A stretch of DNA of 12,836 nucleotides from an uncultured Archangium sp. (GTDB lineage Bacteria; Myxococcota; Myxococcia; Myxococcales; Myxococcaceae), in contig CAMLFP010000134.1 of the NCBI GenBank assembly GCA_946479335.1, positions 1-12,836 on the forward strand, written 5' to 3'. The notes beneath the pieces are model-generated. The model saw only the letters and a list, made by a program, of their open reading frames with translations, searched no databases and was not told the DNA's origin. Shown piece after piece: positions 1 to 7,975 of this stretch (position 1 is the stretch's first letter; each line of letters opens with the position of its first letter). The translations under genes were made by a program, and so were the position numbers.

Positions 1-207
1 CTCAAACCGATCGCTGCCCTCCTCGTGGCGCGCTCGGCCGCGATGGCGCGTCGCGATGCGCTCGCCCTCGCATGGGATGCGACCTTCGCAAAGCTCAGGC
101 GCGGCGCGCGCGCGGCGGAAGACGACGGTGCTGAAGGGCTCTTCGCCGCGCTCTTCGAAACCACCTCGAAGCCGAAGAAGAAGGCGAAGCCGGCGCCGGC
201 CGCCTGA
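1..207 (+). CDS. C-terminal fragment of an unrecognised protein
   Basis: The frame is open from the first base of the window and ends at TGA 205-207, so this is the last 68 residues of a gene that begins upstream. Start codons inside it (GTG 25, ATG 43) need not be the real start. The visible part is Ala/Arg-rich and probably helical. It contains an acidic patch (AEDDGAEG) and ends in a basic low-complexity tail, [12 protein letters not shown]. Tails of this kind are common on GC-rich myxobacterial proteins and may contact nucleic acid, but they do not identify a family. I do not recognise the protein. G and C dominate third codon positions as in the neighbouring genes, which supports real coding. 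A strong palindrome begins 14 bp after the stop, consistent with the end of a transcription unit. Confidence 0.5.
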   Translation, partial: LKPIAALLVARSAAMARRDALALAWDATFAKLRRGARAAEDDGAEGLFAALFETTSKPKKKAKPAPAA

Positions 208-220
208 CGTCACCGCGCGC

Positions 221-264
221 GGTCGAAAATGCGTATTCAGTACGTATTTTCGACCGAGCGTTTT
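221..264 (+). terminator. 15-bp hairpin followed by a short T run; probable terminator
   Basis: The left arm 221-235 (GGTCGAAAATGCGTA) pairs with the right arm 241-255 over 15 positions, with one G-U pair, around a 5-nt loop (TTCAG). A short T run (TTTT, 261-264) follows after GAGCG. It lies 14 bp beyond the stop of the upstream gene and 62 bp before glyQ. Its position fits a terminator for the upstream gene, but the T run is offset from the stem and short. The centre is AT-rich against a GC-rich background and is nearly symmetrical, so a protein-binding operator or a bidirectional structure is also possible. Confidence 0.55.
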
Positions 265-291
265 CCCCCCTCACCTGAAGGCTGTTTTTCC

Positions 292-316
292 GGCGGGTTG
301 CTGTAAGAGGCCCGCC
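292..316 (+). promoter_or_regulatory. Hairpin presenting the glyQ ribosome binding site in its loop
   Basis: GGCGGG (292-297) is perfectly complementary to CCCGCC (311-316), which ends directly before the ATG at 317. The 13-nt loop contains AGAGG (306-310), the only plausible Shine-Dalgarno sequence, 6 nt from the start. The SD-like bases are therefore unpaired in a loop, while the stem abuts the start codon. This may tune translation, or it may be chance in GC-rich DNA. Confidence 0.35.
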
Positions 317-1294
317 ATGTATTTCCAGGATCTTCTGCTCACGCTCCAGAACCACTGGGCGAAGTTGGGCTGCATCGTCACCCAGGGCTACGACCTTGAG
401 GTCGGCGCCGGCACGATGGCCCCGATGACCTTCCTCCGCGCGTTGGGGCCGGAGCCCTGGAACGTGGCCTACGTGCAGCCCTCGCGTCGCCCGGCCGACG
501 GCCGCTTCGGTGAGAACCCGAACCGCCTGTTCCAGCACCACCAGTTCCAGGTGATCTTGAAGCCCGCGCCGAAGAACGTGCAGGAGCTCTACCTCGACTC
601 CATCAAGGCCTTCGGCATCAGCCCGCTCGAGCACGACATCCGCTTCGTCGAAGACGACTGGGAGTCGCCGACGCTGGGCGCCTCCGGCCTCGGCTGGGAG
701 GTGTGGTGCGACGGCATGGAGATCACCCAGTTCACGTACTTCCAGAAGTGCGGCGGGTACGAGTGCAAGCCGGTGGCGGCGGAGCTGACCTACGGCCTCG
801 AGCGCATCGCGATGTACCTGCAGGGCGTCGACAGCCTCTACGACATCGAGTGGGTGAAGGGCGTGAAGTACGGCGAGATCTTCCACCGCAACGAAGTGGA
901 GATGTCGCAGTACGCGCAGCGCGACTCCGACCCCGAGCAGCTGGAGATGTTGTTCCGTTCATATGAGGCCGAGTGCAAGCGCCTCATCGTCGAGAAGGAG
1001 TTGCCGCTCCCCGCGTACGACTACGCGCTCAAGTGCAGCCACGCCTTCAACCTGTTGGACGCGCGCGGGGCGATCTCCGTGACTGACCGCGCCGGGTACA
1101 TCAAGCGCGTGCGCGACAACGCCGCGCTGTGCGCCGAGGGGTATTTGAAGATGCGCCAGAAGCTGGGCTGGCCGCTGTGCAACACGAAGTGGACCGTCGG
1201 CGAGCAGCTCCCGATGTTGGAGGGCAAGCCCGCGTCGGACGCGTGGAAGACGGTGAGCTTCGAGAAGAAGGAGAAGGAGGCCTCCCGTGGCTGA
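317..1294 (+). CDS. glyQ: Glycyl-tRNA synthetase alpha subunit
   Basis: GlyQ is the class II catalytic subunit of the bacterial alpha2beta2 glycyl-tRNA synthetase. It activates glycine with ATP and charges tRNA-Gly in the cytoplasm, working with GlyS. The protein is 325 residues, slightly longer than the usual ~300. It matches the family almost throughout: [20 protein letters not shown] near the N-terminus, [19 protein letters not shown], the [10 protein letters not shown] motif-2 region, [27 protein letters not shown], and motif 3 [12 protein letters not shown] from Gly160. The [13 protein letters not shown] block is also present. The frame is open back to 56, but [14 protein letters not shown] at 317 aligns with the family start and has AGAGG 6 nt upstream, so 317 is chosen. 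A Lys/Glu-rich tail ([11 protein letters not shown]) follows the conserved part; its codons also supply the glyS ribosome binding site. The last 8 nt overlap glyS. Confidence 0.97.
   Translation: MYFQDLLLTLQNHWAKLGCIVTQGYDLEVGAGTMAPMTFLRALGPEPWNVAYVQPSRRPADGRFGENPNRLFQHHQFQVILKPAPKNVQELYLDSIKAFGISPLEHDIRFVEDDWESPTLGASGLGWEVWCDGMEITQFTYFQKCGGYECKPVAAELTYGLERIAMYLQGVDSLYDIEWVKGVKYGEIFHRNEVEMSQYAQRDSDPEQLEMLFRSYEAECKRLIVEKELPLPAYDYALKCSHAFNLLDARGAISVTDRAGYIKRVRDNAALCAEGYLKMRQKLGWPLCNTKWTVGEQLPMLEGKPASDAWKTVSFEKKEKEASRG
1274..1280 (+). promoter_or_regulatory. glyS Shine-Dalgarno sequence fixing a GTG start
   Basis: AAGGAGG at 1274-1280 is a near-consensus ribosome binding site embedded in the last codons of glyQ. 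It sits 6 nt before GTG 1287, which selects that codon as the glyS start within the GTGGCTGA overlap and implies translational coupling. Confidence 0.8.
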
Positions 1295-3386
1295 GCTCTT
1301 GTTCGAGATCGGCTCCGAGGAGCTGCCCGCGCGCTTCGTGGTGCCCGCGCTGGAGGACATCGTCCGCAACTTCACCGAGCAGGCCGCCTCGCTGAACATC
1401 AAGCACGGCGAGATCCGCCGGTTCGGCACGCCGCGGCGCCTGGCGATCCTCGTCTCCGGCATCGCCGAGAAGTCTGACGACGTGACGAAGGACGTGCAGG
1501 GCCCGTCGGTGCGCGCGGCGTTCGAGGCCGACGGCACGCCGAAGGTGCCGGCCATCAAGTTCGCGGAGAGCGTCGGCCTGAAGGTCGAGCAGCTCAAGCG
1601 CGTGACGACGCCCAAGGGCGAGTACCTGACGGCGACGGTCGAGGAGAAGGGCCGCCGCGCGTTCGATCTGCTCCCCGAGGTGCTCAACGTCTGCACGCGG
1701 AAGATCAACTTCGCCAAGCAGATGCGCTGGGGCGACGTGGAGTACTCGTTCGGCCGCCCGCTGCAGTGGATCGTCGCGCTGCTCGATGGCGAGGTGATCC
1801 CGCTGATGTACTCCGACGTGAAGAGCGGCCGCGAGACGCGCGGGCACCGCTTCCTCGCGCCGCAGAAGATCTCGCTGGCGAAGCCCGCCGACTACGAAGC
1901 CGCGCTGGAGAAGGCGCACGTGGTGGCCGACCTCGGCAAGCGCCGCGCGCTGCTGGTGGAGCGGATCGCCGAGGCCGCGAAGCAGGCCGGCGGCGTGGTG
2001 CTGGAAGATGAAGGGCTCGTTGATCAGGTGTTGAACCTCGTCGAGCTGCCGAACCCGGTGGTGGGCACGTTCGAGGCGCGGCACCTGGAGCTGCCTCCCG
2101 AAGTGCTGGTGCAGGAGATGAAGAGCCACCAGCGCTACTTCACGCTGCTCGAGAACACCGGCGGCAAGCTGCTGCCGAAGTTCATCGCGGTGTCGAACAC
2201 GCCCGTGAAGGACGTCGCGCTGTCGGTCATCGGGTACGAACGCGTGCTGCGCGCGCGGCTGACTGACGGGCGCTTCTTCTTCGATGAAGACCGGCGCTCG
2301 CCGCTGGCCGACCGGCTGCCGAAGCTGGCGAGGCGCTCGTGGATCGATCGGCTCGGGTCGATGGCCGAGAAGACCGACCGCATTCGCGCGAACGCGGTGT
2401 GGTTGGCGAAGGCCGTGGGCCAGAGCGCGCAGCTCGCGATCGTCGAGCGCGCGGCGACGCTGTGCAAGGCCGACCTCAACACCGGCATGGTGGGCGAGTT
2501 CCCCGAATTGCAGGGCGTGATGGGCCGCGAATACGCGCTCCATGACGGCGAGCCGAAGGAGGTCGCGCTGGCGATCTTCGAGCACTACCTGCCGCGCGGC
2601 GCGGGCGACGGGCTGCCCACACAGCACGCGGGCGCGCTCATCGGCCTCGCGGATCGTCTCGACTCGCTCGCGGGTCTGTTCGGCATCGGCAAGAAGCCGA
2701 CGGGAGCGAAGGATGAGTTCGCGCTCCGCCGCGCGGCGATCACCTTCATCCGCATCGCGACGGAGAAGGGCTACCGGTTCTCGTTGGGCGCGGCGATCGA
2801 TCACGCGTTCTCGCTGCTGGAAGGGAAGCTCGCCGACGTGAAGAAGAAGCAGGGCGAGCCGAGCGTGAAGGAGCAGCTGCTCGAGTTCTTCCGCGGCCGT
2901 CTGGAATCGACGTGGCGTGAGTCGAACCGCGCCGATGTGGTGGAGGCGGTGTTGTCGGCCGGCTTCGATGATCTCGTCACCGCGCAGAAGCGGCTCGACG
3001 CGATCACGGCCTACGTCTCGCGGCCCGACTTCGCGGCGCTGGGCGCGACGTTCAAGCGCGTCGCCAACATCGTCGAGAAGCAGGCGAAGGACGTGCGCGC
3101 CGCTCCGGTCGACGCCTCGAAGCTGACCGACGACGCGGAGAAGGTGCTGAACGCCGAGGTGGTGAAGGTGAAGGACGCGGTGCTCGCCGCGGTGAAGGCC
3201 GACGACTTCAAGGGCGCGATGGAGAAGGTCGTGCCGCTGAAGGCCTTCGTCGACACCTTCTTCGACAAGGTGATGGTGATGGCCGAAGACCAGGCGCTCC
3301 GCGAGAACCGCGTGCGGTTGCTGATGGAGATCGCCGCGCTCTTCGGGAACGTGGCCGACTTTTCGAAGCTCCAGGCGGAGACGTGA
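1287..3386 (+). CDS. glyS: Glycyl-tRNA synthetase beta subunit
   Basis: GlyS is the tRNA-recognition subunit of alpha2beta2 glycyl-tRNA synthetase. It binds the tRNA-Gly acceptor and anticodon and completes the enzyme with GlyQ. The 699-residue length is normal for the family (about 690). Recognisable blocks in order are the N-terminal [14 protein letters not shown] (residues 4-17), [59 protein letters not shown], and the HD-like region [20 protein letters not shown] followed by DEFALRRAA. The C-terminal DALR-type anticodon-binding helices include [13 protein letters not shown] (from residue 653) and [14 protein letters not shown]. It starts with GTG, 6 nt after AAGGAGG, and overlaps the glyQ stop by 8 nt. 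Its TGA shares one base with the ATG of the following lipoprotein (TGATG). I saw no frameshift or truncation. Confidence 0.97.
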   Translation: MAELLFEIGSEELPARFVVPALEDIVRNFTEQAASLNIKHGEIRRFGTPRRLAILVSGIAEKSDDVTKDVQGPSVRAAFEADGTPKVPAIKFAESVGLKVEQLKRVTTPKGEYLTATVEEKGRRAFDLLPEVLNVCTRKINFAKQMRWGDVEYSFGRPLQWIVALLDGEVIPLMYSDVKSGRETRGHRFLAPQKISLAKPADYEAALEKAHVVADLGKRRALLVERIAEAAKQAGGVVLEDEGLVDQVLNLVELPNPVVGTFEARHLELPPEVLVQEMKSHQRYFTLLENTGGKLLPKFIAVSNTPVKDVALSVIGYERVLRARLTDGRFFFDEDRRSPLADRLPKLARRSWIDRLGSMAEKTDRIRANAVWLAKAVGQSAQLAIVERAATLCKADLNTGMVGEFPELQGVMGREYALHDGEPKEVALAIFEHYLPRGAGDGLPTQHAGALIGLADRLDSLAGLFGIGKKPTGAKDEFALRRAAITFIRIATEKGYRFSLGAAIDHAFSLLEGKLADVKKKQGEPSVKEQLLEFFRGRLESTWRESNRADVVEAVLSAGFDDLVTAQKRLDAITAYVSRPDFAALGATFKRVANIVEKQAKDVRAAPVDASKLTDDAEKVLNAEVVKVKDAVLAAVKADDFKGAMEKVVPLKAFVDTFFDKVMVMAEDQALRENRVRLLMEIAALFGNVADFSKLQAET

Positions 3387-4864
3387 TGCGCAGGCTGGTG
3401 CCGATTCTGATGGTCGCCGCGCTGTGGGCGTGCGGCACGCAGGGCCTCGTCGATGGCCCGGCGCTCGATCGCTTCTACTTCCCCGCGGGGATGGCGCACG
3501 TGCAGGTGCCGGGGAAGACCAACGGCGTGCTGTTGGTGGCGAACGCGAACGGCGACAAGCGCTACACGGCGGGCTCGGTGGTGGCGGTCGACCTCGACGC
3601 GCTGCCTGACCTGCCGCAGCTCGGCGCGTCGGATGGCGGCGTGACGAAGGTGTACGACCTCCACCTCGGCGAGGCGCAGCGCGCGCTGATCGGCAACTTC
3701 GCGGGCGAGCTGCACCTCACGGAGATGAAGGCTGACACCGAGTGGCGCGCGTACGTGCCCACCCGCGCCGAGGGGAACGGGCTGTTCCGCGTGCGCCTCA
3801 CGATGGACGGAGGGACTCCTATGTTGTCGTGCATCGGCGGCAAGGAGAGCGATGGCCAGAACTGCCTTCCGACGGGCCTGAGCATGACGCCCGACAAGTT
3901 CGCGAAGTACGACGCCGGTATTCCGCGCGCGCCGCAGCCGTATGGCGTCGCCTCGGCCGTGCGTTCGTGCACCAGCGATCTCGACTGCTGCGCGGCGGGA
4001 GCGACCTCGACGTGTGGCCGCACCTGCACCGCGAACGCGTGCGTGGTCGACGCCGACGGCACGCCGTTCTCTGATCTCTGGGTGACGCACATCTCGCAGG
4101 CCGACGCGCCGGCGCTCAGCGCGACGAATTACCGGGGCTACCTCGTGCACGTCGACTCCGATTCCAACTTCGGGCCTGACTCGCTCACGGAGTCGAGCTT
4201 CGTGAACATCGGCTACGGCGCGTCGAACTCCGCCGTCGCGATGGGCAAGTGGGTGTACGTGACGGGGCGCATCGCGAGCACCGCGCCGAACCTGATTCGC
4301 CTGGTGAAGTACGACTCGAGCGTCGTCTACGACGTGCAGGCGCAGGCGGCGGTGCGTGTGTCTGACGCGCGCGCGGTGGCGCTCTCGAGCGATCGCACGC
4401 GGCTCTACATGCTCGGCCGCTTGCCCGACTCGCTGTTGATCGCCGACATCCAGGGCCCCGACACCGACGCGCCCTCGGTGCTGATCACCAAGCAGGTGCC
4501 CTCCATCGACGCGGTGATCGATCTCAAGGTCATCCCGCGCGCGGGGAAGGGTGATCTGATCGCGATCTCCGGCGGTACATCGCTCGGGATGATCGCCATC
4601 TACGACGTCGACTCCGGGCAGCACGTGGCGGTGGTGCGCGGCGTGGGCGCGCAGCCCTCGAACCTCGCGGTCGATGTGCGTGGGAACGCCGCGCGCATCT
4701 TCGCCGGTGACTTTGGCGACGGCCGCGTCGCGGTGATCGACATCGACGATCTCGACCGCCCGCAAGACGCGAAGCTGGTCGCCCACCTCGGCAAACAGCA
4801 GGTGTGTCTGGTGCTCGGTGAGAAGTCGCCGAACTGCCGCGCGCTCGCGCAGGAGGACCGGTGA
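3386..4864 (+). CDS. Predicted lipoprotein with beta-propeller-like repeats and a Cys-rich insert
   Basis: Function is unknown. The N-terminus, [20 protein letters not shown], is a lipoprotein signal with Cys16 as the likely lipidation site, so the 492-residue protein should be anchored in the envelope. Blade-like repeats resemble YVTN/lactonase-type propellers: an N-terminal one (GVLLVANANGDKRYTAGSVVAVDLDAL) and C-terminal ones such as ARAVALSSDRTRLYMLGR and NAARIFAGDFGDGRVAVIDI. In between, residues 195-219 form a compact Cys module with six cysteines (195, 201, 202, 210, 214, 219) beginning CTSDLDCC. Further close pairs are 149/160 and 474/484, and disulfides are likely. ATG 3386 is preferred to GTG 3383 because GGAG (3377-3380) is 5 nt from the ATG. 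It overlaps the glyS stop by 1 nt and the next gene by 4 nt, so it is probably co-expressed with glyQS. The propeller assignment is from repeat pattern only; no catalytic motif was seen. Confidence 0.85.
   Translation: MRRLVPILMVAALWACGTQGLVDGPALDRFYFPAGMAHVQVPGKTNGVLLVANANGDKRYTAGSVVAVDLDALPDLPQLGASDGGVTKVYDLHLGEAQRALIGNFAGELHLTEMKADTEWRAYVPTRAEGNGLFRVRLTMDGGTPMLSCIGGKESDGQNCLPTGLSMTPDKFAKYDAGIPRAPQPYGVASAVRSCTSDLDCCAAGATSTCGRTCTANACVVDADGTPFSDLWVTHISQADAPALSATNYRGYLVHVDSDSNFGPDSLTESSFVNIGYGASNSAVAMGKWVYVTGRIASTAPNLIRLVKYDSSVVYDVQAQAAVRVSDARAVALSSDRTRLYMLGRLPDSLLIADIQGPDTDAPSVLITKQVPSIDAVIDLKVIPRAGKGDLIAISGGTSLGMIAIYDVDSGQHVAVVRGVGAQPSNLAVDVRGNAARIFAGDFGDGRVAVIDIDDLDRPQDAKLVAHLGKQQVCLVLGEKSPNCRALAQEDR
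4851..4856 (+). promoter_or_regulatory. Shine-Dalgarno sequence of the second lipoprotein gene
   Basis: AGGAGG at 4851-4856 lies 4 nt before GTG 4861, inside the last codons of the preceding lipoprotein gene. It supports the GTG start and translational coupling through the GTGA overlap (4861-4864). Confidence 0.7.
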
Positions 4865-7131
4865 AACGCTTTCTCGTGATGGGTGCGGTGGTCTTCGCCG
4901 CCTGTTCGCAGACCGGGGTCACCAACACCGGCTCGCTCGCGGCGCCGCTCGACCTGGTGATGGTCGATCGCCTCCCCGACAAGCTGATCGAGGGGAAGCA
5001 GCCGCTCGCGCACTACGTGCAGAACTCCGACGGCGGGCTCGTCGACAGCAGCCTTGAGGAGACGGGGCTCCCGTCGGGGTTGGTCTTCGTCACCTCGACC
5101 GACAGCAACGAGCTCAAGCTGTTCGAGACGTACCGCGGCGGCGCGATCGTCGCGACTGACTGGGCCCGCGGCCCCGACCCGCTGGAGACCCTCACCATCC
5201 CCGTGACGGACTGGGCCGACACCCTGGCTGCCGATGAGGGCCGCGCGGTGAGCGGCCGCCGTACCGGGCCGTACGTGTACGCGGCGCGTCGCGGCGGGCG
5301 CGAGCTGAGCGTGGTGAGCGTGCGGCAGCGCCTGACGCTCGCCCGTCGCGCGGCGCTGCCCGCACCGATGAGCGCCATGACCGCGTGGATGGACCTCGTG
5401 GACGGCAACCTCCCCGCGACCACCACGCTCTATCTGGCGACGTGGGACGGCGAGAACGGCCGCCTCTCGAGCGCGACGTTCACCACCGACGAGGGCGCGC
5501 TCACGAAGCAGCTCGCGGAGCACGCGCCGGAGCTGACTCAGCTCGCGGTGTTCCCCGGGGAGACGATTCGTGCGCTGCAGGTCGTGCCGCCGCGCAGCGA
5601 TCGCACGCTTGATGGCGCTCCGTTCTGCGCGATCAACAGCTGCCTGGCGCTGGCGACGAACTCGGCGTCAGGTTCGGGGCGCACGGTGCTGGTCGATCTC
5701 GCGACCAAGGTCAGCGCGTCGCTCGACTTCGGCGGGCCGGTTCGCGAGTTCGCGATCTCGATGCGCGCCGACGGTGACATCCGCCTCTACGCGATCCTCG
5801 ACGAAGAGCACTGCGGTGGGCCGACGAACTGCGGTGGCGTGTTGAGCGTCGACATCGTCACCGGCACCGGCGGCGGGTTCCCGCGGTCGACCGATCTGTC
5901 GAACCTCCCGATGCAGCCGATGCGCGTCGGTACCGGGCTCATTTCGGGGCTGACCATCGGGCCTGGGGCTGCCCTGAACCGCGGCTACGAATACATCAAC
6001 AGCGGCGGGGTGACCGACAGTATCCGTCTGGAGGCGCTGACGGAGCTGGGCGCATTCTCGAGCACCAACGGGTACATCAGCTTCTTCGACCCGGCCGCCG
6101 GGTTGCTGATCGACAACAACGGCCTGCGCGCCGACATCAACCAGGCGGTGCTGCGGCTCCCCGGGCAGCTCGCTGACGGAGGCTACGCCCTCACCGATGC
6201 CGACGGCGGCATGCTGGGCACGCAAGAGGTCGCGACGTTGACCTGGGAGCCCTATCTCGCAGGCGACCACACGTTGCCGTGGCGTTCGGTGAACGCCAAC
6301 GCCGGCGGGCTCGATTGGCAGATCGAGGTCTTCGATGGCTACCTGGGCAGGCAGCTCATCTACGTCGTCGCGCACGGCGCGCTCCCCGGGCTCACCTCGC
6401 TGGCGAGCACCGACGCTGACGGTACGCACCTCCCGGTGGGCACGGGCTACGCGAGCCGCGCGCTGGTCGGAGACTTCGTGGATCTCTTCACCGGCGACAG
6501 CACCAGCGGGTACCAGCGGTGCGGTCGCGCGATCGTGACGGCGATCGGGGCGGCGGCGATCGACATCGATGCGGTGCCGGCGACCTGCACTGGGCGCGCG
6601 CGCTTCACCGTGATCGCCGGCCCCACCATGCCGCGGGTCGTCTCCGGTGACCTCGACGGGATGCTCGCCCGCGGCGAGCCCGGCACCACCATGGTCTACG
6701 AGCGTCGCCTGCAGCTGACCACGCGCTACGTCGATCGCGTGGACACCTTCCTCGACGACGGGAGCCCCGACGCGTACGCGCCGCGCTCCGCGCTGAAGAT
6801 CACCACCCCGGCGGCGATGCCGATGGAGGAGGGTTCGGCGATCACGTTCTCGCTCGAAGGCAACGTGCAACCGTTCCGCGTGGGGCTCGACGTGACCACG
6901 GCCGGGGCGTGCTACCTCAGCAGCACCACGCCCTCGCAGATCGAGATCGGCACCATCGCGATGGGCCTTGTTCCGTGGGCCCAGACGTCCTCGACCACTC
7001 CGCTGCTCACCTGGTTGACGGTGGGCACCGTCCCGTCAGGGAATGCGATTGTCACGGTGCGCCACAGCTACCTGGACCTCCGGGCGACGGTGCTCCAGGG
7101 CGGCTCGAACGGCGTCTCGTGCTGGCAATAA
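4861..7131 (+). CDS. Large predicted lipoprotein, function unknown
   Basis: I do not recognise this 756-residue protein. It begins MKRFLVMGAVVFAACSQTG. This looks like a lipoprotein signal with Cys15 as lipid anchor, although Phe rather than Leu at -3 makes the lipobox imperfect. The first half has propeller-like strand repeats, for example GRTVLVDLATKVSASLDFGG followed by FAISMRADGDIRLYAIL. The second half looks like beta-sandwich material. Eight further cysteines fall into apparent pairs: 256/261, 318/324, 554/576 and 684/754. Disulfide bonding outside the cytoplasm is therefore likely. The protein ends SCWQ, so Cys754 may clamp the C-terminus. GTG 4861 has AGGAGG 4 nt upstream and overlaps the previous stop by 4 nt, so the two lipoproteins are probably made together and may interact. 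No transmembrane segment or enzyme motif was seen after the signal. Confidence 0.85.
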   Translation: MKRFLVMGAVVFAACSQTGVTNTGSLAAPLDLVMVDRLPDKLIEGKQPLAHYVQNSDGGLVDSSLEETGLPSGLVFVTSTDSNELKLFETYRGGAIVATDWARGPDPLETLTIPVTDWADTLAADEGRAVSGRRTGPYVYAARRGGRELSVVSVRQRLTLARRAALPAPMSAMTAWMDLVDGNLPATTTLYLATWDGENGRLSSATFTTDEGALTKQLAEHAPELTQLAVFPGETIRALQVVPPRSDRTLDGAPFCAINSCLALATNSASGSGRTVLVDLATKVSASLDFGGPVREFAISMRADGDIRLYAILDEEHCGGPTNCGGVLSVDIVTGTGGGFPRSTDLSNLPMQPMRVGTGLISGLTIGPGAALNRGYEYINSGGVTDSIRLEALTELGAFSSTNGYISFFDPAAGLLIDNNGLRADINQAVLRLPGQLADGGYALTDADGGMLGTQEVATLTWEPYLAGDHTLPWRSVNANAGGLDWQIEVFDGYLGRQLIYVVAHGALPGLTSLASTDADGTHLPVGTGYASRALVGDFVDLFTGDSTSGYQRCGRAIVTAIGAAAIDIDAVPATCTGRARFTVIAGPTMPRVVSGDLDGMLARGEPGTTMVYERRLQLTTRYVDRVDTFLDDGSPDAYAPRSALKITTPAAMPMEEGSAITFSLEGNVQPFRVGLDVTTAGACYLSSTTPSQIEIGTIAMGLVPWAQTSSTTPLLTWLTVGTVPSGNAIVTVRHSYLDLRATVLQGGSNGVSCWQ

Positions 7132-7158
7132 AGTGTCGGGAGTTTGGCCGCGCACTGA

Positions 7159-7194
7159 TTTGGCTGGTAGGCTCCAACCAGCCTGACCACCAAA
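7159..7194 (+). promoter_or_regulatory. Overlapping inverted repeats and possible extended -10 upstream of the RHH/FHA gene
   Basis: GGCTGGT (7162-7168) can pair with ACCAGCC (7177-7183) around an 8-nt loop. The overlapping TTTGGCTGGT (7159-7168) can instead pair with ACCACCAAA (7186-7194) with one bulged C. The two pairings exclude each other. A TGgTAGGCT sequence (7165-7173), resembling an extended -10, overlaps the left arm. This is the only gap (79 bp) between the lipoprotein operon and the Tad genes and has no terminator-like T run. It could be an operator or an alternative RNA structure. Confidence 0.3.
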
Positions 7195-7210
7195 GGTTAC
7201 ACCTACTGCA

Positions 7211-7975
7211 ATGATGGATCCGAGCAGCCGGCCCGCGCGCAAGGTTCAGATCGCTGATCACATCTGGGGCGCCTTCGAAGAGATGGCGTCACAGATGGGC
7301 AGCGATCGCGACGCGCTCATCAACCAGGCGATGTTCATGTTCGCGCGCCTGAATGGTTTCCTCGACTCGGGCGCGGGTGCTGGAGCCCCTGCGGCCGCCG
7401 GCAAGCCTGCACCCGCCGCGGCGCGCCCCGCACCGCAGCCCGCGAAGCCCGCGGCGCCGCCGATGCTCAAGCCGGTGCAGCAGCCTCCGCCGGCGTCGAA
7501 CAACATCGACGACGACCCGGTGCGCCGCGAGGTGCAGGAGCGCGTGCTCCAGACCGCCGCCGAGCTCGAGCAGCTCATCAAGTCGAAGAACCAGAAGGAG
7601 GCGCCGCCTCCCGAGCCCTCGTTCGATGACCCGGTCGATGACGGTGGCGCGGGTGGCGACGTCGACGTCGACATGGGCGGCGACGCGGGCGGGGCTCCGG
7701 CGCTGTACATGATGCTGGAGGGCGGCGAGCTCGATCGCATCGCGAAGGAGCGCTTCGTCATCGGCCGCGGCAAGCACTGCGACTTCGTCATCAACTCCGG
7801 CAAGGTCTCGCGGGAGCACGCGGTGATCGTGCGCGACGCCGGCGAGTTCTTCCTCGAAGATCTCGGCTCGTCGAACGGCACCTGGTTCAACAAGCAGCGC
7901 ATCAAGCGCCGCAAGATCGAAGACGGTGACGAGTACTTCATCTGCAGCGAGAAGGTGAAGTTCGTCTACCGGTGA
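7211..7975 (+). CDS. FHA-domain protein with an N-terminal ribbon-helix-helix-like segment
   Basis: This 254-residue cytoplasmic protein probably senses phosphothreonine. Residues 10-52 read as strand RKVQIA, helix DHIWGAFEEMASQMG, then helix DRDALINQAMFMFARLNGF. That is the pattern of a ribbon-helix-helix DNA-binding or dimerisation fold. A Pro/Ala linker (about 54-95), a helix (about 105-130) and an acidic Asp/Gly stretch (about 135-162) follow. The FHA domain (168-254) keeps Gly185-Arg186, Ser200-Arg-Glu-His203 and Ser-Ser-Asn222-Gly223-Thr, the usual phosphothreonine-contact positions. ATG 7211 is followed immediately by ATG 7214, and neither has a good Shine-Dalgarno (AAAGG at 7192-7196 is too distant). 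The gene overlaps the prepilin peptidase by one base, tying it to the Tad machine. The FHA call is firm. The RHH call is by eye and could be a non-DNA-binding helical dimer. Confidence 0.88.
   Translation: MMDPSSRPARKVQIADHIWGAFEEMASQMGSDRDALINQAMFMFARLNGFLDSGAGAGAPAAAGKPAPAAARPAPQPAKPAAPPMLKPVQQPPPASNNIDDDPVRREVQERVLQTAAELEQLIKSKNQKEAPPPEPSFDDPVDDGGAGGDVDVDMGGDAGGAPALYMMLEGGELDRIAKERFVIGRGKHCDFVINSGKVSREHAVIVRDAGEFFLEDLGSSNGTWFNKQRIKRRKIEDGDEYFICSEKVKFVYR

Noticed and set aside
56..316. An 87-residue N-terminal extension of GlyQ from ATG 56
   Set aside because: The extension is Arg/Ser-rich and out of frame with the upstream gene, and it spans the palindrome. The family alignment starts at 317, where AGAGG is positioned correctly.
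208..316. T-box riboswitch upstream of glyQ
   Set aside because: The region is only 109 nt, and I see neither the T-box consensus nor a specifier stem. The palindrome explains its structure.
1101..2804. Long minus-strand open frame of 567 codons opposite glyS
   Set aside because: It is an antisense shadow of a certain glyS gene in GC-rich DNA. Its translation is Arg/Leu/His-rich with no motif.
3011..4786. Long minus-strand open frame of 591 codons opposite glyS and the first lipoprotein
   Set aside because: Its composition is typical of an antisense frame (Arg, His, Val repeats), with no domain or ribosome binding site, while the plus-strand genes are coherent.
5668..6870. Minus-strand open frame of 400 codons opposite the large lipoprotein
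   Set aside because: The plus-strand frame has a signal peptide, paired cysteines and a coupled start. The antisense product shows no recognisable feature.
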